A DNA stretch of 64,000 nucleotides from Cupriavidus sp. MP-37 (GCF_020618415.1 NZ_CP085345.1:310001-374000); one strand, 5' to 3'; shown: positions 26,582-36,692, counted from the first letter of the stretch. Notes: generated by a model not told the origin, from the letters alone. Numbers and translations are program-made.

Positions 26582-26962
26582 GTGGCTAGGCCGAGGAGCT
26601 TCGACGAAGACGATGTCATTGCCCGCGCGGCGGAGGTGTTCGGTCGTATCGGCTACAACGCCTGCTCGGTCGATGACCTGGTGGAGGCAACGGCGTTGCA
26701 TCGAGGCAGTCTGTACAAGGCATTCGGTTCCAAGCGCGGTCTGTTCGAAAAGGTGCTGGACCGAGTCCTTGTGGGCGAATGGTACCGGGATGCGGCCGTG
26801 CTCGACCTCCTCATCACCGCCTTGCGCGAACTCGCGCCCACAGATCTGCCGATCGCTGCCCGTTGCCGCGACGCCTTGCAGGCCTATGGAGAAGACGCTG
26901 CCGAACTGCTCGGCGCGCGTCTGCTCGATCACCTGCCTACTCACGCCCCCAACAAGGAGTAG
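26582..26962 (+). CDS. TetR-family regulator, short
   Basis: A 126-residue TetR-type protein with the start RPRSFDEDDVIARAAEVFGRIGYNACSVDDLVEATALHRGSLYKAFGSKRGLFEKVLDRVL. The C-terminal ligand domain is about half the usual length, so it may be truncated or a minimal form. GTG at 26582 is the most likely start; frames further upstream lack helix-turn-helix content. Its stop is 2 nt ahead of the following gene, so the two form one operon. Confidence 0.7.
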   Translation: MARPRSFDEDDVIARAAEVFGRIGYNACSVDDLVEATALHRGSLYKAFGSKRGLFEKVLDRVLVGEWYRDAAVLDLLITALRELAPTDLPIAARCRDALQAYGEDAAELLGARLLDHLPTHAPNKE

Positions 26963-26964
26963 CG

Positions 26965-27324
26965 ATGCCTCGACTCGAATTAACTGACCGCGAACTCGTT
27001 GTCCACCTGACACCGTGGGAGTCGATCTGGTCGCTGCGCCGCAGCTTTCGCGTGCCGCTTGCGCAGGTTCGCGGCGCTACCGAAGACAATGGCTTCGATG
27101 GCAGAGCGCTAGGTCTGCGCCTCCCAGGCACCTATTTCCCGGGCCTGATCGCCGCAGGCACCTTTATCAAAGGCGGCGACAAGCAGTTCGTCTACACCTC
27201 GCGCAAGCTGCAAACCATCGTGATCGAGCTCGCTCGAAATGACTGGGCCCGCCTGGTGATCGGAGTGCCCGACGCGCGCGCCGGGGCAGCGCGAATCAAC
27301 GCCGCCGTCGCTAGCCGCCACTAG
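26965..27324 (+). CDS. Conserved hypothetical protein, possible PH-like domain
   Basis: A 119-residue soluble protein. It begins with beta-rich MPRLELTDRELVVHLTPWESIWSLRRSFRVPLAQVRGA and has FPGLIAAGTFIKGGDKQFVYTSRKLQTIVIEL in the middle, a strand pattern like small bacterial PH domains. AAGGAG precedes the ATG and the gene is coupled to the short TetR gene. It may be the regulator's target or effector; nothing more can be said from sequence. Confidence 0.65.
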   Translation: MPRLELTDRELVVHLTPWESIWSLRRSFRVPLAQVRGATEDNGFDGRALGLRLPGTYFPGLIAAGTFIKGGDKQFVYTSRKLQTIVIELARNDWARLVIGVPDARAGAARINAAVASRH

Positions 27325-27455
27325 CTCCAGAACGGAGCTATCACCAGTTCGGCATTCAAGCGTCGGCAGCGCCCTTGCCGGATGTCTGCCTTGGGTCGTT
27401 CTGCGACTGTCGCGGACCGAAGACGCCGGCGTCCAGGAATCGCCACGAGTGCGCC

Positions 27456-28088
27456 CTACTCTTTCACGCTCACGATGGACGTGCCCATCCAGCTTTTTCT
27501 CAGGTAGAGGATGGCCGGCTTGCCATTATCCCCATAACTCCCGTGGCCAACCGTTCCATCCCAGCCGACAGAAAAAACTTCGTCCTTCATCGGCCCCGTC
27601 AGGACCTTGTATTGAACGTAGGTCCTGGCAGGCGTCCGATGCGCAGACGGCTGAATGATGGTGGTCCAACGCTGCGCATCCACTGCCAATGGCGTGCCGT
27701 ACGCGGCGTTGTAGAGATTCATGACGGTTGCTCCCTCGAATGCCACCAGGACCACGGCACAGGGAAACAGGAAGTACAAGAGGCCGCTGCCAAGCTCGCT
27801 GATCTGTGTGCCGATGGGGCGGATCATCGCGGCCAAAAGCATCTGAGCCGCGACGAAGATGAACAGCCCGGCAAAAACCAGCGGAAATCGCAGCAACCAC
27901 CAGCGCAGGCTCTGGTTTGCACCCAACGGATACGGGTCGACTTCGCCCAGGGCGATCACCATGATGGTCGCGATGCCAACGATCATCCCGATCGCTATGC
28001 CGGCCGTGAAGGCGGCGCTCCGGCCTGGCTTGTCCGAAGCCGATGCCGATGCCGCAGCGCGGTCTGGTGTTTCGATACCCGGCTGCAT
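27456..28088 (-). CDS. Membrane protein, unknown function
   Basis: A 210-residue protein with about three hydrophobic segments in the first 115 residues (GIAIGMIVGIATIMVIALG, FPLVFAGLFIFVAAQMLLAAM, LLYFLFPCAVVLVAFEGATVM), and a hydrophilic C-terminal domain from about residue 118 ending in VSVKE. The start MQPGIETPDRAAAS at 28088 follows GGAG; longer readings enter low-quality sequence. No partner is evident and I do not recognise the family. Confidence 0.6.
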   Translation of the reverse strand: MQPGIETPDRAAASASASDKPGRSAAFTAGIAIGMIVGIATIMVIALGEVDPYPLGANQSLRWWLLRFPLVFAGLFIFVAAQMLLAAMIRPIGTQISELGSGLLYFLFPCAVVLVAFEGATVMNLYNAAYGTPLAVDAQRWTTIIQPSAHRTPARTYVQYKVLTGPMKDEVFSVGWDGTVGHGSYGDNGKPAILYLRKSWMGTSIVSVKE

Positions 28089-28308
28089 CCTTACTCCAAT
28101 CTGAAGGTCTCCTGGCGCCATCGCCATTCGTGCGGGCGCATCCACGCCTGCTGGTGTTCTCGCAAGGCAATGGATGCGGCTTGCGACATTGTAAAGGTGA
28201 AGCACATCCTGGATCCGCGCGCGCCCTTCCCATCGCGATGCAATCCCAATGCCAACAGCGGGGGACGGCCGAAACCGTACCCCGCTGCCCTCTTCCCCCA
28301 AGAAAACC

Positions 28309-28770
28309 TCAGGGCTTGACCGCGATCGCCCCGATCTCCACGGCAACGTCGCGCGGCAGGCGCGCGACCTGCACCGTTGCCCGCGCCGGCGTGACGCCGG
28401 TGAAGTAGGTCCCGTAGACCTCGTTCATCTTGGCGAAGTCGTTCAGGTCCTTCATGTAGACGGTGGTGGATACGACGTCGGCCATGGTCATGCCGTCGGC
28501 CGCCAGCACGGCCTTGAGGTTGTCGAGCACCAGCCGGGTCTGGGCTTCGATCGGCGCATCCTTGAGCAACTCGCCGGTCTTCGGATGGATGGGTATCTGG
28601 CCGGCGAGGTACAGCACGTTGCCGGCGCGGACCGCCTGGGAGTATGGGCCGATGGCCTTGGGGGCGTCGGCCGAAGCGACGGCGCGCAGCGTGCCACCGT
28701 GCTGGGCGCAGGCCGAGAGCGATGCCACGCCGCACAGCGCCGCGGCAATCAGAGCGATAGAGCGTTTCAT
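28309..28770 (-). CDS. Exported RidA-family lipoprotein
   Basis: A 153-residue YjgF/YER057c/UK114 (RidA) protein with an added N-terminal lipoprotein signal (LSAC at residues 18-21), so it is anchored in the envelope rather than in the cytosol. The RidA residues are present: [17 protein letters not shown], the substrate-binding Arg in [12 protein letters not shown] and Glu in VEIGAIA. RidA proteins hydrolyse reactive enamine/imine intermediates made by PLP enzymes. The gene lies 44 bp after the exported aminotransferase-like gene, and the two are almost certainly a functional pair. Confidence 0.88.
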   Translation of the reverse strand: MKRSIALIAAALCGVASLSACAQHGGTLRAVASADAPKAIGPYSQAVRAGNVLYLAGQIPIHPKTGELLKDAPIEAQTRLVLDNLKAVLAADGMTMADVVSTTVYMKDLNDFAKMNEVYGTYFTGVTPARATVQVARLPRDVAVEIGAIAVKP

Positions 28771-28814
28771 GGGCTTGACTCTTGTCGTGTTGAAACGGGG
28801 CCGCTTAGCCCTTG

Positions 28815-30263
28815 TCAGGCCATGGCGCCGGACAGGGTCCACATCGAATCCACCAGCCGGTCGATGTCGTTCGCGTCGTGCCACAGGTGCGTGGAAATGC
28901 GGATGCCATAGTGCTGGGCCGGCGCGCCGATGACCTCGAAGTTCACCGAGCGGATCACGAAGCCCGGCGCGAAGTCGCTCAGCATGCGGTTGACGAACAA
29001 GGTGGCCTTCTGCTGGTTCATGACATCGTCGCGATTGCGGAACGGATTGAAGCAGGTCAGCGCGGACAGCAGCTTCGGATCGTCCTTGGGCGAGTACAGC
29101 GCCTCGACGCCCCAGCGCTCGACGATCTTCTCCTTCAGGTAGGACGACAGCGTCAGGTCGTAGGTCTCGATCTTCTTTCTGCCGATGGTGTCCCACATCT
29201 CGCAGGCGCGCGCCAGTGCGCGGAACATCGGCACGTGCAGGCTGCCGCAGGAGGTCACGGTGGCGGCGATGTCATAGGCGCCGCGCGCCTGCCTGACGTA
29301 AGAGCTGGTATGGATCGGATACCACTCCGGTAGCGGCAGTGGATTGGACGGGCGCATCTTGTTGCGGATCACCAGGATGCCGGTGGAACCGGGGCCGCAC
29401 TGCCACTTGTGGCCGGCGCCGGACATGAAGTCCATGCCCAGCGCGCCGTAGTCGTACGCCATCATGCCCGGCAGATGGGCACCGTCGACGATGCTGATCA
29501 GGCTGTGGGTCTTCACCACTTGCATCAGGTCGGCGATCGGCAGCATGGTGCCGGTCTTGTACGTGGGCGACGACCACATCATCGCGCGTACCCGCTTGCC
29601 CTGCCCCTTCAGCGCGCGGATGCGCTCGTCGAACAGCTGGACATAGGTGCTGGCGGTCTGGTTGTTGCCGACCGGCAGCGCAATGGTCGAGACCTCGATG
29701 CCGTAGCGGTCCACCGCGATGTTGAGCGGGGTCAGGCCGCCGCCGTGTTCGTGGTTGGTGGTGACCACCACATCGCCCGGCTCCCACTTGATGCCGAGGA
29801 TCGCATGGCACATGCCCGACGAGGTATTGCCGGAGAACGCGACCTCGTCGCCATCGACGCCGAAGCCCTTGGCCACGGCGGCGCGCAGGTCGGCCAGGTT
29901 GCCGTAGCCGCTGGAGGAATCCGCGGCCTTGGCCAGGTTTTCCTGGCTGAAGACATCGAGCACCACCTTGGGCATCGAGCCGCCGGTGCCGATGTTCATG
30001 TAGACCTTCTCGGGCTTGAGCACGAACATGCCCTGCACCTCGTTCCAGAAGGCTTCGTCCTGCGCCAGTTGCGAACGCAGGTCAGACGATGCCGCCGAGG
30101 CGTCGTCCGAGCAGGCGCTGATCAGCGGCGCCAGCGCCAGCGAGCCGGCACCGTAGGCCAGCATGCGCAGGAATTCGCGCCGCTTGGGTGTCCACGTCGC
30201 CAGCTCTTCCGGATGCGGTGGCGTTGTGACAGCCGCTCTCTGCTTTTGCTTCAGCTCGTCCAT
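28815..30263 (-). CDS. Exported class-V aminotransferase-fold PLP enzyme (Tat/lipobox signal)
   Basis: A 482-residue PLP fold-type I enzyme of the class V/isopenicillin N epimerase-like group. Residues 28-51 read [24 protein letters not shown]: a twin-arginine motif with a lipobox Cys at 51, so the protein is exported, probably folded with PLP, and lipid-anchored. Catalytic core: D260-G-A-H263 and the Schiff-base K286 in GAGHKW, followed by [13 protein letters not shown]. The product is unknown. The adjoining exported RidA lipoprotein implies imine chemistry in the periplasm. Regulation by the upstream two-component system is plausible. Confidence 0.85.
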   Translation of the reverse strand: MDELKQKQRAAVTTPPHPEELATWTPKRREFLRMLAYGAGSLALAPLISACSDDASAASSDLRSQLAQDEAFWNEVQGMFVLKPEKVYMNIGTGGSMPKVVLDVFSQENLAKAADSSSGYGNLADLRAAVAKGFGVDGDEVAFSGNTSSGMCHAILGIKWEPGDVVVTTNHEHGGGLTPLNIAVDRYGIEVSTIALPVGNNQTASTYVQLFDERIRALKGQGKRVRAMMWSSPTYKTGTMLPIADLMQVVKTHSLISIVDGAHLPGMMAYDYGALGMDFMSGAGHKWQCGPGSTGILVIRNKMRPSNPLPLPEWYPIHTSSYVRQARGAYDIAATVTSCGSLHVPMFRALARACEMWDTIGRKKIETYDLTLSSYLKEKIVERWGVEALYSPKDDPKLLSALTCFNPFRNRDDVMNQQKATLFVNRMLSDFAPGFVIRSVNFEVIGAPAQHYGIRISTHLWHDANDIDRLVDSMWTLSGAMA

Positions 30264-30345
30264 GGTGCTCTCCCGTTGTGTCCCACGTTCGGCGCAGCGG
30301 TGCGTTTGCGTGCTTGCATGCCTGGCGCCTGTTCTGGAAAAAAGT

Positions 30346-30391
30346 CTACGCAAACAACGGCGGCGACAGCAGCACGACTTTCCCCTACGCA
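30346..30391. promoter_or_regulatory. CTACGCA direct repeat upstream of the exported aminotransferase
   Basis: Two copies of CTACGCA, at 30346-30352 and 30385-30391, are 39 bp apart in the 231-bp gap between the response regulator stop and the aminotransferase start. They could be binding sites for the NarL-type regulator, whose gene ends about 100 bp away. This is positional inference. Confidence 0.35.
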
Positions 30392-30494
30392 GTAATACAG
30401 AGAGCGCGTTCTGCGCGCCAACGATGGTGCGCGCCATCGCCCTGCCGCGGTGCAACCGCACCAGGCAGGGACACATCGCACAGGTAAAGGGCAG

Positions 30495-31166
30495 TCAGCA
30501 GTCCGCGGCCAGTGCCGCGTCAGCCAGCTGGATCGCGTGCAGGTCGGAGAAGTGCACCGCGTACTTGACCAGCTCGGCGCGGCCGCCAACCTGGAGCTTG
30601 CGGCGCAGGTGCAGCCGGTGCGTTTCGACGGTGCGCACCGAGGTGCCGAGCCGCGCGGCGATCTCCTTGTTGGAGCGCCCCTCGGCCAGCAGCTTCAGCA
30701 CTGTGGCTTCCTTCGGCGTCAGCGCGCGGCGCGACGACGGCGGCGGCTCGTCGGTCTGCAGGAAGGCCTGCAGTTCGGCGTTGAGGTAAGTGCCGCCGGC
30801 CGCGACGGTGCGGATCGCAGTCACCAGTTCGTGTGCGGGCGCTTCCTTGAGGACATAGGCGGCGACGCCGAGGGCAAAGGCGCGCCGCACGTACTCCGGA
30901 TCCTTGTGCATCGACAGCGCGATCACGCGCACCGAGGGGAAGCGTTCGGCAAAGCGCGCGGCAAGCTGCAGCCCGTTGGCATCGGGCATGTGGATGTCCG
31001 AGACCACCAGGTCCGGACCATGCCGCCCGGCCAGCATGATGGCTTCCTCCACGCTCGCCGCCTGGCCCACCACGGTCATTTCGCCGGTGGCCTCCAGGCG
31101 CAGGCGGACGCCGTCCAGCACAAACGGATGGTCATCGACCAGCAGCACACGAAGGTTGGCGGTCAT
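30495..31166 (-). CDS. NarL/FixJ-family response regulator
   Basis: A 223-residue response regulator. The receiver has the phosphorylation site D57 in LVVSDIHMP, acidic DDHP near the start, and the conserved Lys in AAYVLKEAP. A LuxR-type helix-turn-helix follows: LTPKEATVLKLLAEGRSNKEIAARLGTSVRTVETHRLHLRRKL. It is the partner of the overlapping histidine kinase (4-bp ATGA overlap). The exported aminotransferase and RidA genes downstream are the best candidate targets. Confidence 0.92.
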   Translation of the reverse strand: MTANLRVLLVDDHPFVLDGVRLRLEATGEMTVVGQAASVEEAIMLAGRHGPDLVVSDIHMPDANGLQLAARFAERFPSVRVIALSMHKDPEYVRRAFALGVAAYVLKEAPAHELVTAIRTVAAGGTYLNAELQAFLQTDEPPPSSRRALTPKEATVLKLLAEGRSNKEIAARLGTSVRTVETHRLHLRRKLQVGGRAELVKYAVHFSDLHAIQLADAALAADC

Positions 31167-32631
31167 GCGGCAGGTCTCCTTGCAGGGGAATGATGGCCCA
31201 GGCGACGTTTGGGCCGGGTCCTGATGTGTGCTTCGGGCTCTGGAGGCGGTAGCCGCAGCCTTGCCTCGACACGCGTGCCGTCGGGCCCGGTGTGCACGGC
31301 AAAGTCGCTGCCTTCCAGGCTTTCGATGCGCTCGCGCATATTGCGCAGGCCGATGCCGCCCTTGCCATCGGCGCGGACCTTGTTCAGGTCGAAGCCATGG
31401 CCGTTGTCCTCGACCGTCAGCGCGACGTGATGGCCGCTGCCGGCCAGCGTGACCTGGACCCAGCCGGCGTGCGCGTGCGTCAGGGCATTGTTCAGGGCTT
31501 CCTGTGCGACCCGGAACAGCGCGGTGCGCTGGGACTGCGACAGCGGCGGGATGACGCCCTGCTCCGTGAAGCGCAGTTCGACGGTGCGCTGCGGGCGCAT
31601 CTGCTCGACCAGCATGCGCAGCGCGGCGGCCAGTCCCAGGTCGGTCAGCAAGGCCGGATGGAGACCGTGCGAGACGCGCCGGATCTCGACCAGGGCTTCC
31701 TGCAGGCGGCCCAGGCCCTGCGCCAGCAGTGCCTGCGGCACGTGGCGGCGCGATGACTGGCGGTCCTTGTCAGCATCTGTTGCGGGGTCCTGTTCCAGAT
31801 GAACCTGAGCGGTCTCCAGCAGGTACTTGGACGACACCAGCACCTGTACCACGCCATCATGCAGCTCGCGTGCCACGCGGGCCCGCTCCTCTTCCTGCGA
31901 ACTGACCACGCGCCGCGCCAGGCGCCGCAGTTTCTCGCCGGAGATGCGCGAGTTGCGCAGGTTCCAGGCCAGCCCGGCCAGGCTGATCAGCATCACCGAG
32001 CCGATCGCGAAGGCAGTGAGCCGGATTTGCGTATCGCGCAGCGTGCGGGCGGCGTTGGCATCGAACGCGGCCAGTTCGCGCTCGATGTCGTCCATGTAGA
32101 GGCCGGCGCCGATGACCCATCCCCATTGGTCGGCGGTCCTGACATACGACATCTTGGGCGCCTCGGCACGCGAGGACGGCTTGATCCAGTTGTATCGGAC
32201 AATGCCGCCGCCGGCGTGCGCCTGGTTGATCAGCATCCGGGCCTGGTCGCTGCCGCTGTCGGCCGGGTCGCAGAAATCCACCCCGTCGATGCCCATGCTG
32301 CCGGGGTTCAGCAGCACGTTGCCGAAGCGGTCGTAGACAAAGAAGTAGCCGTCATTGCCGAAATGCATGCGCGAGAGCGCGGCGAGCACCTGTTGCTGCA
32401 GCGCGGCTTCCTCGCCGCTGCCCTGCGCGATGCGAGCCAGCGTCGCGTGACCGAGTTCGACGTAGTGGCGCAACTCCTTTTCCTTGCTGGCCACGTAGAC
32501 GGCCTGGACCTGTTTGCGGTCCTGGCGGGAATGGCTGACCATCTGGTACGAAACCATCCAGGTCACCAACAGGAAGACCACCAGCATGAAGGCCGCCGAC
32601 AGGGCGACCGTTTTCATGCGGATCGTCATGC
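31163..32631 (-). CDS. Cache-domain sensor histidine kinase (HisKA_3/HATPase type)
   Basis: A 489-residue NarX-type kinase. TM1 is near residue 10 and TM2 near 205. Between them lies a periplasmic Cache domain with GNDGYFFVYDRFGNVLLNPG and MSYVRTADQWGWVIGAGLYMDDIE, typical of sensors for small carboxylates and amino acids. Next come the dimerisation/phosphoacceptor segment VSSQEEERARVARELHDGVVQ and the ATPase N box ALNNALTHA and G boxes EDNGHGF and GGIGLRNMRERIESL. The start at 32631 keeps a short N-tail ahead of TM1; other Mets at 32619 and 32659 are possible. It probably senses the envelope-side substrate. Confidence 0.88.
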
Positions 32632-33174
32632 TTTGCACGCGCGGGGGCAGATGGATCATCGCGGGGGCCCAGGGAAGCCGGTCGTACTCAGGCAGGCGTG
32701 CCGACTGCAAGGCCGCCGACGCAACACCGAAGCGGCGCTGGCGGGAAAGCCGACGCCGCCACGACAAATCGATTCCTCCCAGTTCGATTTATCGAAACCG
32801 CTCCGACCGCGCGTTCTGGTGCCGCGCTTTGCCGGGTGGTTTCTCGACCCCTGATGCAGTCGGTGAACGGATGGGCCCAACCGATATGCATGAGGAAACC
32901 TATGACGTTTTGTGGCAAAAAGCAAGCAGCGTGCCGGAGCCGCCAGCGCCGTATGCAAGCGCGCCGGAACGTCGATTGGGGCGATTACCGATGACAATGC
33001 AGACATGGACCGCAGCCGCGCCAGGAAATGCACCAGAAATATGTGCTGGCGTACTAAGCAGGGTCCGGAAAACTGCCAAAGTCCACCTGGCGGATGTTTG
33101 CGCCCCCAAAGATTTTCCTTTGCGCCGCATAGAGACTCATGCCCGGGAAACGCCTGCCATCGCCTCACCTTGCC
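32632..33174. other. 543-bp divergent intergenic region
   Basis: It separates the histidine kinase (minus) from the lipoprotein gene (plus), so it must hold both promoters. The short open frames on each strand have no ribosome site or family features. I see no clear sigma-70 hexamers and no operator repeat. Confidence 0.4.
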
Positions 33175-35214
33175 ATGCGTCGTGCCGTGAAACTGACGTT
33201 GGCCGCCTGCGCCGTCGTGCTGGCGCTGGCCGGCTGCGAACGGGAAGCGGATCGCCGCGCCACGGCGCCGGTGCCGTCGGGCACGGCATCGGTGGCGGCA
33301 GCGACCAAGCCGGCGCCCGCGCAGGTGCCCGCCGAACGACCGCCGCCCGCACCGCCAGCACCGGCAGCACCGGCAGCACCGGCAGCACCGGCAACACCGC
33401 CGCGGCCATGGTTCGACGACATCCTCGATGCCGAAGGCAAGCTGGTGCGGGAAGCGTATCTGGCCATTGCTTCCGATTACAGCAGCGACGAGGCCATCGC
33501 CTATCGCTACGGGCCGGCCAATACCAAGCCGGTGGCGTCGGCGCCAACCCACTGGCAGCCGGAGGACAAGACCTTCTACCCGCACGCCAATGCCTGCTAT
33601 CAGAAGGAGTTTCCCAAGTCCGAGCTGGACCACAACCTGAAGATCATCTATCAGCTGGGCCAGTTGGATTGCTCGCGCAACGATTACGGCAGCAATATGG
33701 GGGACGTGATTTATCGCCCGGATGCGGCGTCGGACCCCGGGGTTACCTCGCTGCTGACGCTGGCGCTGAGCGCCGGGACGATTGCCGAAAAACCGCAGCT
33801 GCCGTGGGTGTACGGGCATGTCGCGACCGATCCCCAGCTGAATAATCATGTCGCGGCCAATGGCGGCCAATTGCCCAGGCGCCCGATCGCCATGGGGCGC
33901 TGCAGCGAGCACGATTGCGCCCAGGCCTTGATCGCCTTCCAGAACGGCCTGATTGCCTCGGTCGGCAGCAATACCGCCTCGCACTCCGCCGCGGTGAAAT
34001 TCCCTGCGGGCAAGGTGCCCACGGCGATTGCGATCACGACCAATTCGGAATTCGCGCTGGTGACGGTATGGGATACCGTCAACTTCAAGGGCCAGGTGGC
34101 GGTGCTGGCGCTGGGCAGCCTGGCCGATGGCAGCAAGGTGGGCGGGCCCTATGATCCCAGCGCGGGGTCGTGGCCAGGCCTTTACCCCGGCCTGCGCAAC
34201 ATGTCCAACTTTGTCTTTATCAAGCTGCTGGGCTTTATCGACCTGCCCGGGATGGTGGCGCCGACGGACATCTCGGCGGTCACGGATTTTGGCGTGATGC
34301 AGGACAACAGCACCCAGGGCTGGCTGATCGACCCGGTCGGACGCCGCGGCGCCAGCCTGACCATGACGGAGGTGAACCCGGCCACCAGCAGCGTCAACCA
34401 GAAGAGCTTCACCCGCGCCGGCATCAACGGCAAGCTGGTGTCGCGGGCCGGCGTGGCGACGGTGATCTCGAAGTCCGAGAAAAAGGTGATCTTCCTGAAC
34501 CTGAAGCCGCTGTTCGACAAGGTCAACCGGGTCTACTTCGAAGGCAGCCATGCCGCGCTGCAATCGACCCTGGCCAACACCGGCCTCGGCGATGCCCAGT
34601 GGCCGCCGGTGTTTGCCGTCGACAATTACGCGCCCACCATCGTCAAGTCGGTGCGCCTGCCGCAAAAGCCCACCGCGGTCAGGATTTCGATCCTGCCGAT
34701 TCCCGGCCGCGCCTGGGTGGCCACGGAAGAAGGGAAGATCCGCGCGTTCTCGGTGGCGGGACTGCAATCGGGCCGCAACCCCGATCCCGAGCGGATCGAA
34801 GAGATGCTGAGCGTGCAGGTCGGCAAGAATCCCACCAGCATGAAGCACCATGTCAACATGGGACTGGGCAATTCCAACACCAGGCTGTGGGTGGTATCGC
34901 GCGGCGCGCAGAAGATCCAGCTGGTCGACATGGTGGGCCTGACCGTGGAAAAGACGCTGCAGGACTCGCGCATCGTCGATCCCATCGCAGTGGACGAGAC
35001 CCAGCAGAACCCCTTGCTGACCAGCGTGATCACCATTACGGATTACACCGGCAGGCAGGTGATGAACTACCGCTACGCGCCGATCGCGCTGCAAGGCGGC
35101 AATACGCCGCTGCAAATGGGCATCGGCAAGTCGGGCAATGCGCCGTTCGAGTTTGGCGGCGCCTACGAAGTGCCCGGCAAGCCGTTCGATTTCACCCAGA
35201 GCAATGTGCCATGA
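33175..35214 (+). CDS. Large lipoprotein, beta-propeller-like, unknown function
   Basis: A 679-residue lipoprotein with signal MRRAVKLTLAACAVVLALAGC (lipobox LAGC). It is followed by a Pro/Ala-rich linker built from 9-nt tandem repeats (33352-33396), then a large beta-rich domain with repeated NxxxV/A-I-x-x-T segments such as PTAIAITTNSEFALVTVWDT and PTAVRISILPIPGRAWVATEEGKIRAFSV. Sheets of this kind suggest a beta-propeller. It is convergent with the YVTN propeller gene. An in-frame ATG at 33139 is an alternative start. I do not recognise the family or a catalytic site. Confidence 0.7.
   Translation: MRRAVKLTLAACAVVLALAGCEREADRRATAPVPSGTASVAAATKPAPAQVPAERPPPAPPAPAAPAAPAAPATPPRPWFDDILDAEGKLVREAYLAIASDYSSDEAIAYRYGPANTKPVASAPTHWQPEDKTFYPHANACYQKEFPKSELDHNLKIIYQLGQLDCSRNDYGSNMGDVIYRPDAASDPGVTSLLTLALSAGTIAEKPQLPWVYGHVATDPQLNNHVAANGGQLPRRPIAMGRCSEHDCAQALIAFQNGLIASVGSNTASHSAAVKFPAGKVPTAIAITTNSEFALVTVWDTVNFKGQVAVLALGSLADGSKVGGPYDPSAGSWPGLYPGLRNMSNFVFIKLLGFIDLPGMVAPTDISAVTDFGVMQDNSTQGWLIDPVGRRGASLTMTEVNPATSSVNQKSFTRAGINGKLVSRAGVATVISKSEKKVIFLNLKPLFDKVNRVYFEGSHAALQSTLANTGLGDAQWPPVFAVDNYAPTIVKSVRLPQKPTAVRISILPIPGRAWVATEEGKIRAFSVAGLQSGRNPDPERIEEMLSVQVGKNPTSMKHHVNMGLGNSNTRLWVVSRGAQKIQLVDMVGLTVEKTLQDSRIVDPIAVDETQQNPLLTSVITITDYTGRQVMNYRYAPIALQGGNTPLQMGIGKSGNAPFEFGGAYEVPGKPFDFTQSNVP
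33352..33396 (+). repeat. Five-copy 9-bp tandem repeat in coding sequence
   Basis: Copies of CCGGCAGCA (the first and last with one or two changes) run in frame inside the lipoprotein gene and encode PPA, PAA three times, and PAT. Such a tract can change length by slipped replication and adjust linker length. Confidence 0.85.
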
Positions 35215-35253
35215 ACACGCTGCCCCGTGCTGCCACGCGTCTCGCGAGCGCGG

Positions 35254-36642
35254 TCACGGCGCGCTGACCAGCACCGCGTTGGCCGGGTCTGGCGCCGCGT
35301 TGCCCTCCATCACCACCAGTTGCACCGGTGACGGCGCCTGCGGCGACAGCGTCGACACCACCTCGCGCAGCGGACCGATGGCAGTGCCATTGGCCATGCC
35401 GGCAGGGTTGGTCCTGAAGCTCGCCACCGGCGTCTTCTGCGCGCCCACATAGACGCTGTATTGCGTTTGCGGCTTCAGCTTGAACAGCGAGACTTCCAGC
35501 GCGTCGACCACGCCCAGGTTACGCGCGACCACGAAACCCCTGGCCTCGCCGCGGGGCGGTTTGAGTGCAACGTTGACCGGTTCGCTGTTGGCCCGCGGCA
35601 CGAGGTTGTCGGTGCCGGCACCGGCGGGCACGGCATTGCTGACATAGACCAGCGCCTGCGGCGCCTGGCCCACCGGCACGCGCGCCGTGACGCGGTTGGA
35701 GGCGGTGTCGATCACATCCACGGCATCGCCGTTTTCCAGGCCGACATAAACGCGCGAGCCGTCATCGGCCGCCCAGATGCCGTGCGGCAGCGCGCCGACC
35801 GGGATGGCCGCGACCAGCGTGGGCGTGGCGTCGGTGGTGAACACCTTCACCACGTTCTCGCCCCCCACCGTCACGTAGGCGAGCGTGCCGCGCGCGGTGC
35901 GGGCAAAGGCCAGGTGGTTGGTGATGAAGCCGGTATCGAACACGCCCTTCACTGCCAGCTTGTCGGTATCGATGCGCGTGACCTTGCCCACGTCCTTGTG
36001 CGTCATCCAGACTTCCTTGAAATCCGGCGTGAACTGCAGGAACGGCGAGAACGGGCTGGCCACGTCCAGCCGCTTGACTACCTTGTGGGCCCTGACGTCG
36101 ATCACGTCGACCACCGGATTGAAGCTGGACACGACGAACGCAAGCTTGCCCGCCGGGTGAAACAGCACCATGCCCGGCCCCGCCGTGGTCGGGATGCGGC
36201 GGGTTTCGCGGAACGTGGCAGGGTCGATGACCGAGATGTAGTCTTCGCCGCGCACCACCACCCACACCTCCTTGCCATCGGCGGTAAAGAAGCCCTCATG
36301 CGGGGAACGGCCGATATACGCGATGCCCTTGACCCGGTTGGTGGCGGTATCGATGAACGCGACCGAGTTGGAGCCATTGGAGATGGCGATCAGTGTCCGG
36401 TGGTCCGGGGAGAACCCGAGGCCGTGGACGTTGAGTTCGCCCTTGTACAGCGGCGACAGCACGTCGGGCCGTGCATTGCCGAGCCGGATCTGGCCTAGCA
36501 AGCGGTTCCCGACGGGATCGATCACCGACACGGTGTTGCTGTTCTGGTCCGCGGTGTACACGCGGTCCTGCGGTTGCGGGGCGGCGCCGGCCAGCGGCGC
36601 GACGAGGGAGATGGCCAGGGCGGCGAGGGTTTTCTTGTTCAT
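35254..36642 (-). CDS. Exported YVTN-type beta-propeller protein
   Basis: A 462-residue secreted protein (signal peptide, cleavage near GAA after residue 20) with repeated YVTN/SMP-30-like blades: RVYTADQNSNTVSVIDPVGNRLLGQIRLG, HRTLIAISNGSNSVAFIDTATNRVKG, AYVTVGGENVVKVF and RVYVGLENGDAVDVIDTASNRVTARVPVG. A C-terminal Ig-like stretch follows from about residue 370. Such propellers are usually periplasmic binding or scaffold modules. It sits 50 bp past the DUF305 gene on the same strand, a common pairing in copper- or metal-linked loci. No enzyme motif is seen. Confidence 0.85.
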   Translation of the reverse strand: MNKKTLAALAISLVAPLAGAAPQPQDRVYTADQNSNTVSVIDPVGNRLLGQIRLGNARPDVLSPLYKGELNVHGLGFSPDHRTLIAISNGSNSVAFIDTATNRVKGIAYIGRSPHEGFFTADGKEVWVVVRGEDYISVIDPATFRETRRIPTTAGPGMVLFHPAGKLAFVVSSFNPVVDVIDVRAHKVVKRLDVASPFSPFLQFTPDFKEVWMTHKDVGKVTRIDTDKLAVKGVFDTGFITNHLAFARTARGTLAYVTVGGENVVKVFTTDATPTLVAAIPVGALPHGIWAADDGSRVYVGLENGDAVDVIDTASNRVTARVPVGQAPQALVYVSNAVPAGAGTDNLVPRANSEPVNVALKPPRGEARGFVVARNLGVVDALEVSLFKLKPQTQYSVYVGAQKTPVASFRTNPAGMANGTAIGPLREVVSTLSPQAPSPVQLVVMEGNAAPDPANAVLVSAP

Positions 36643-36692
36643 GGCGGTGACGGAACGGGATGCGGTTGGCACGGGTGGCGGGACTTGCATGG

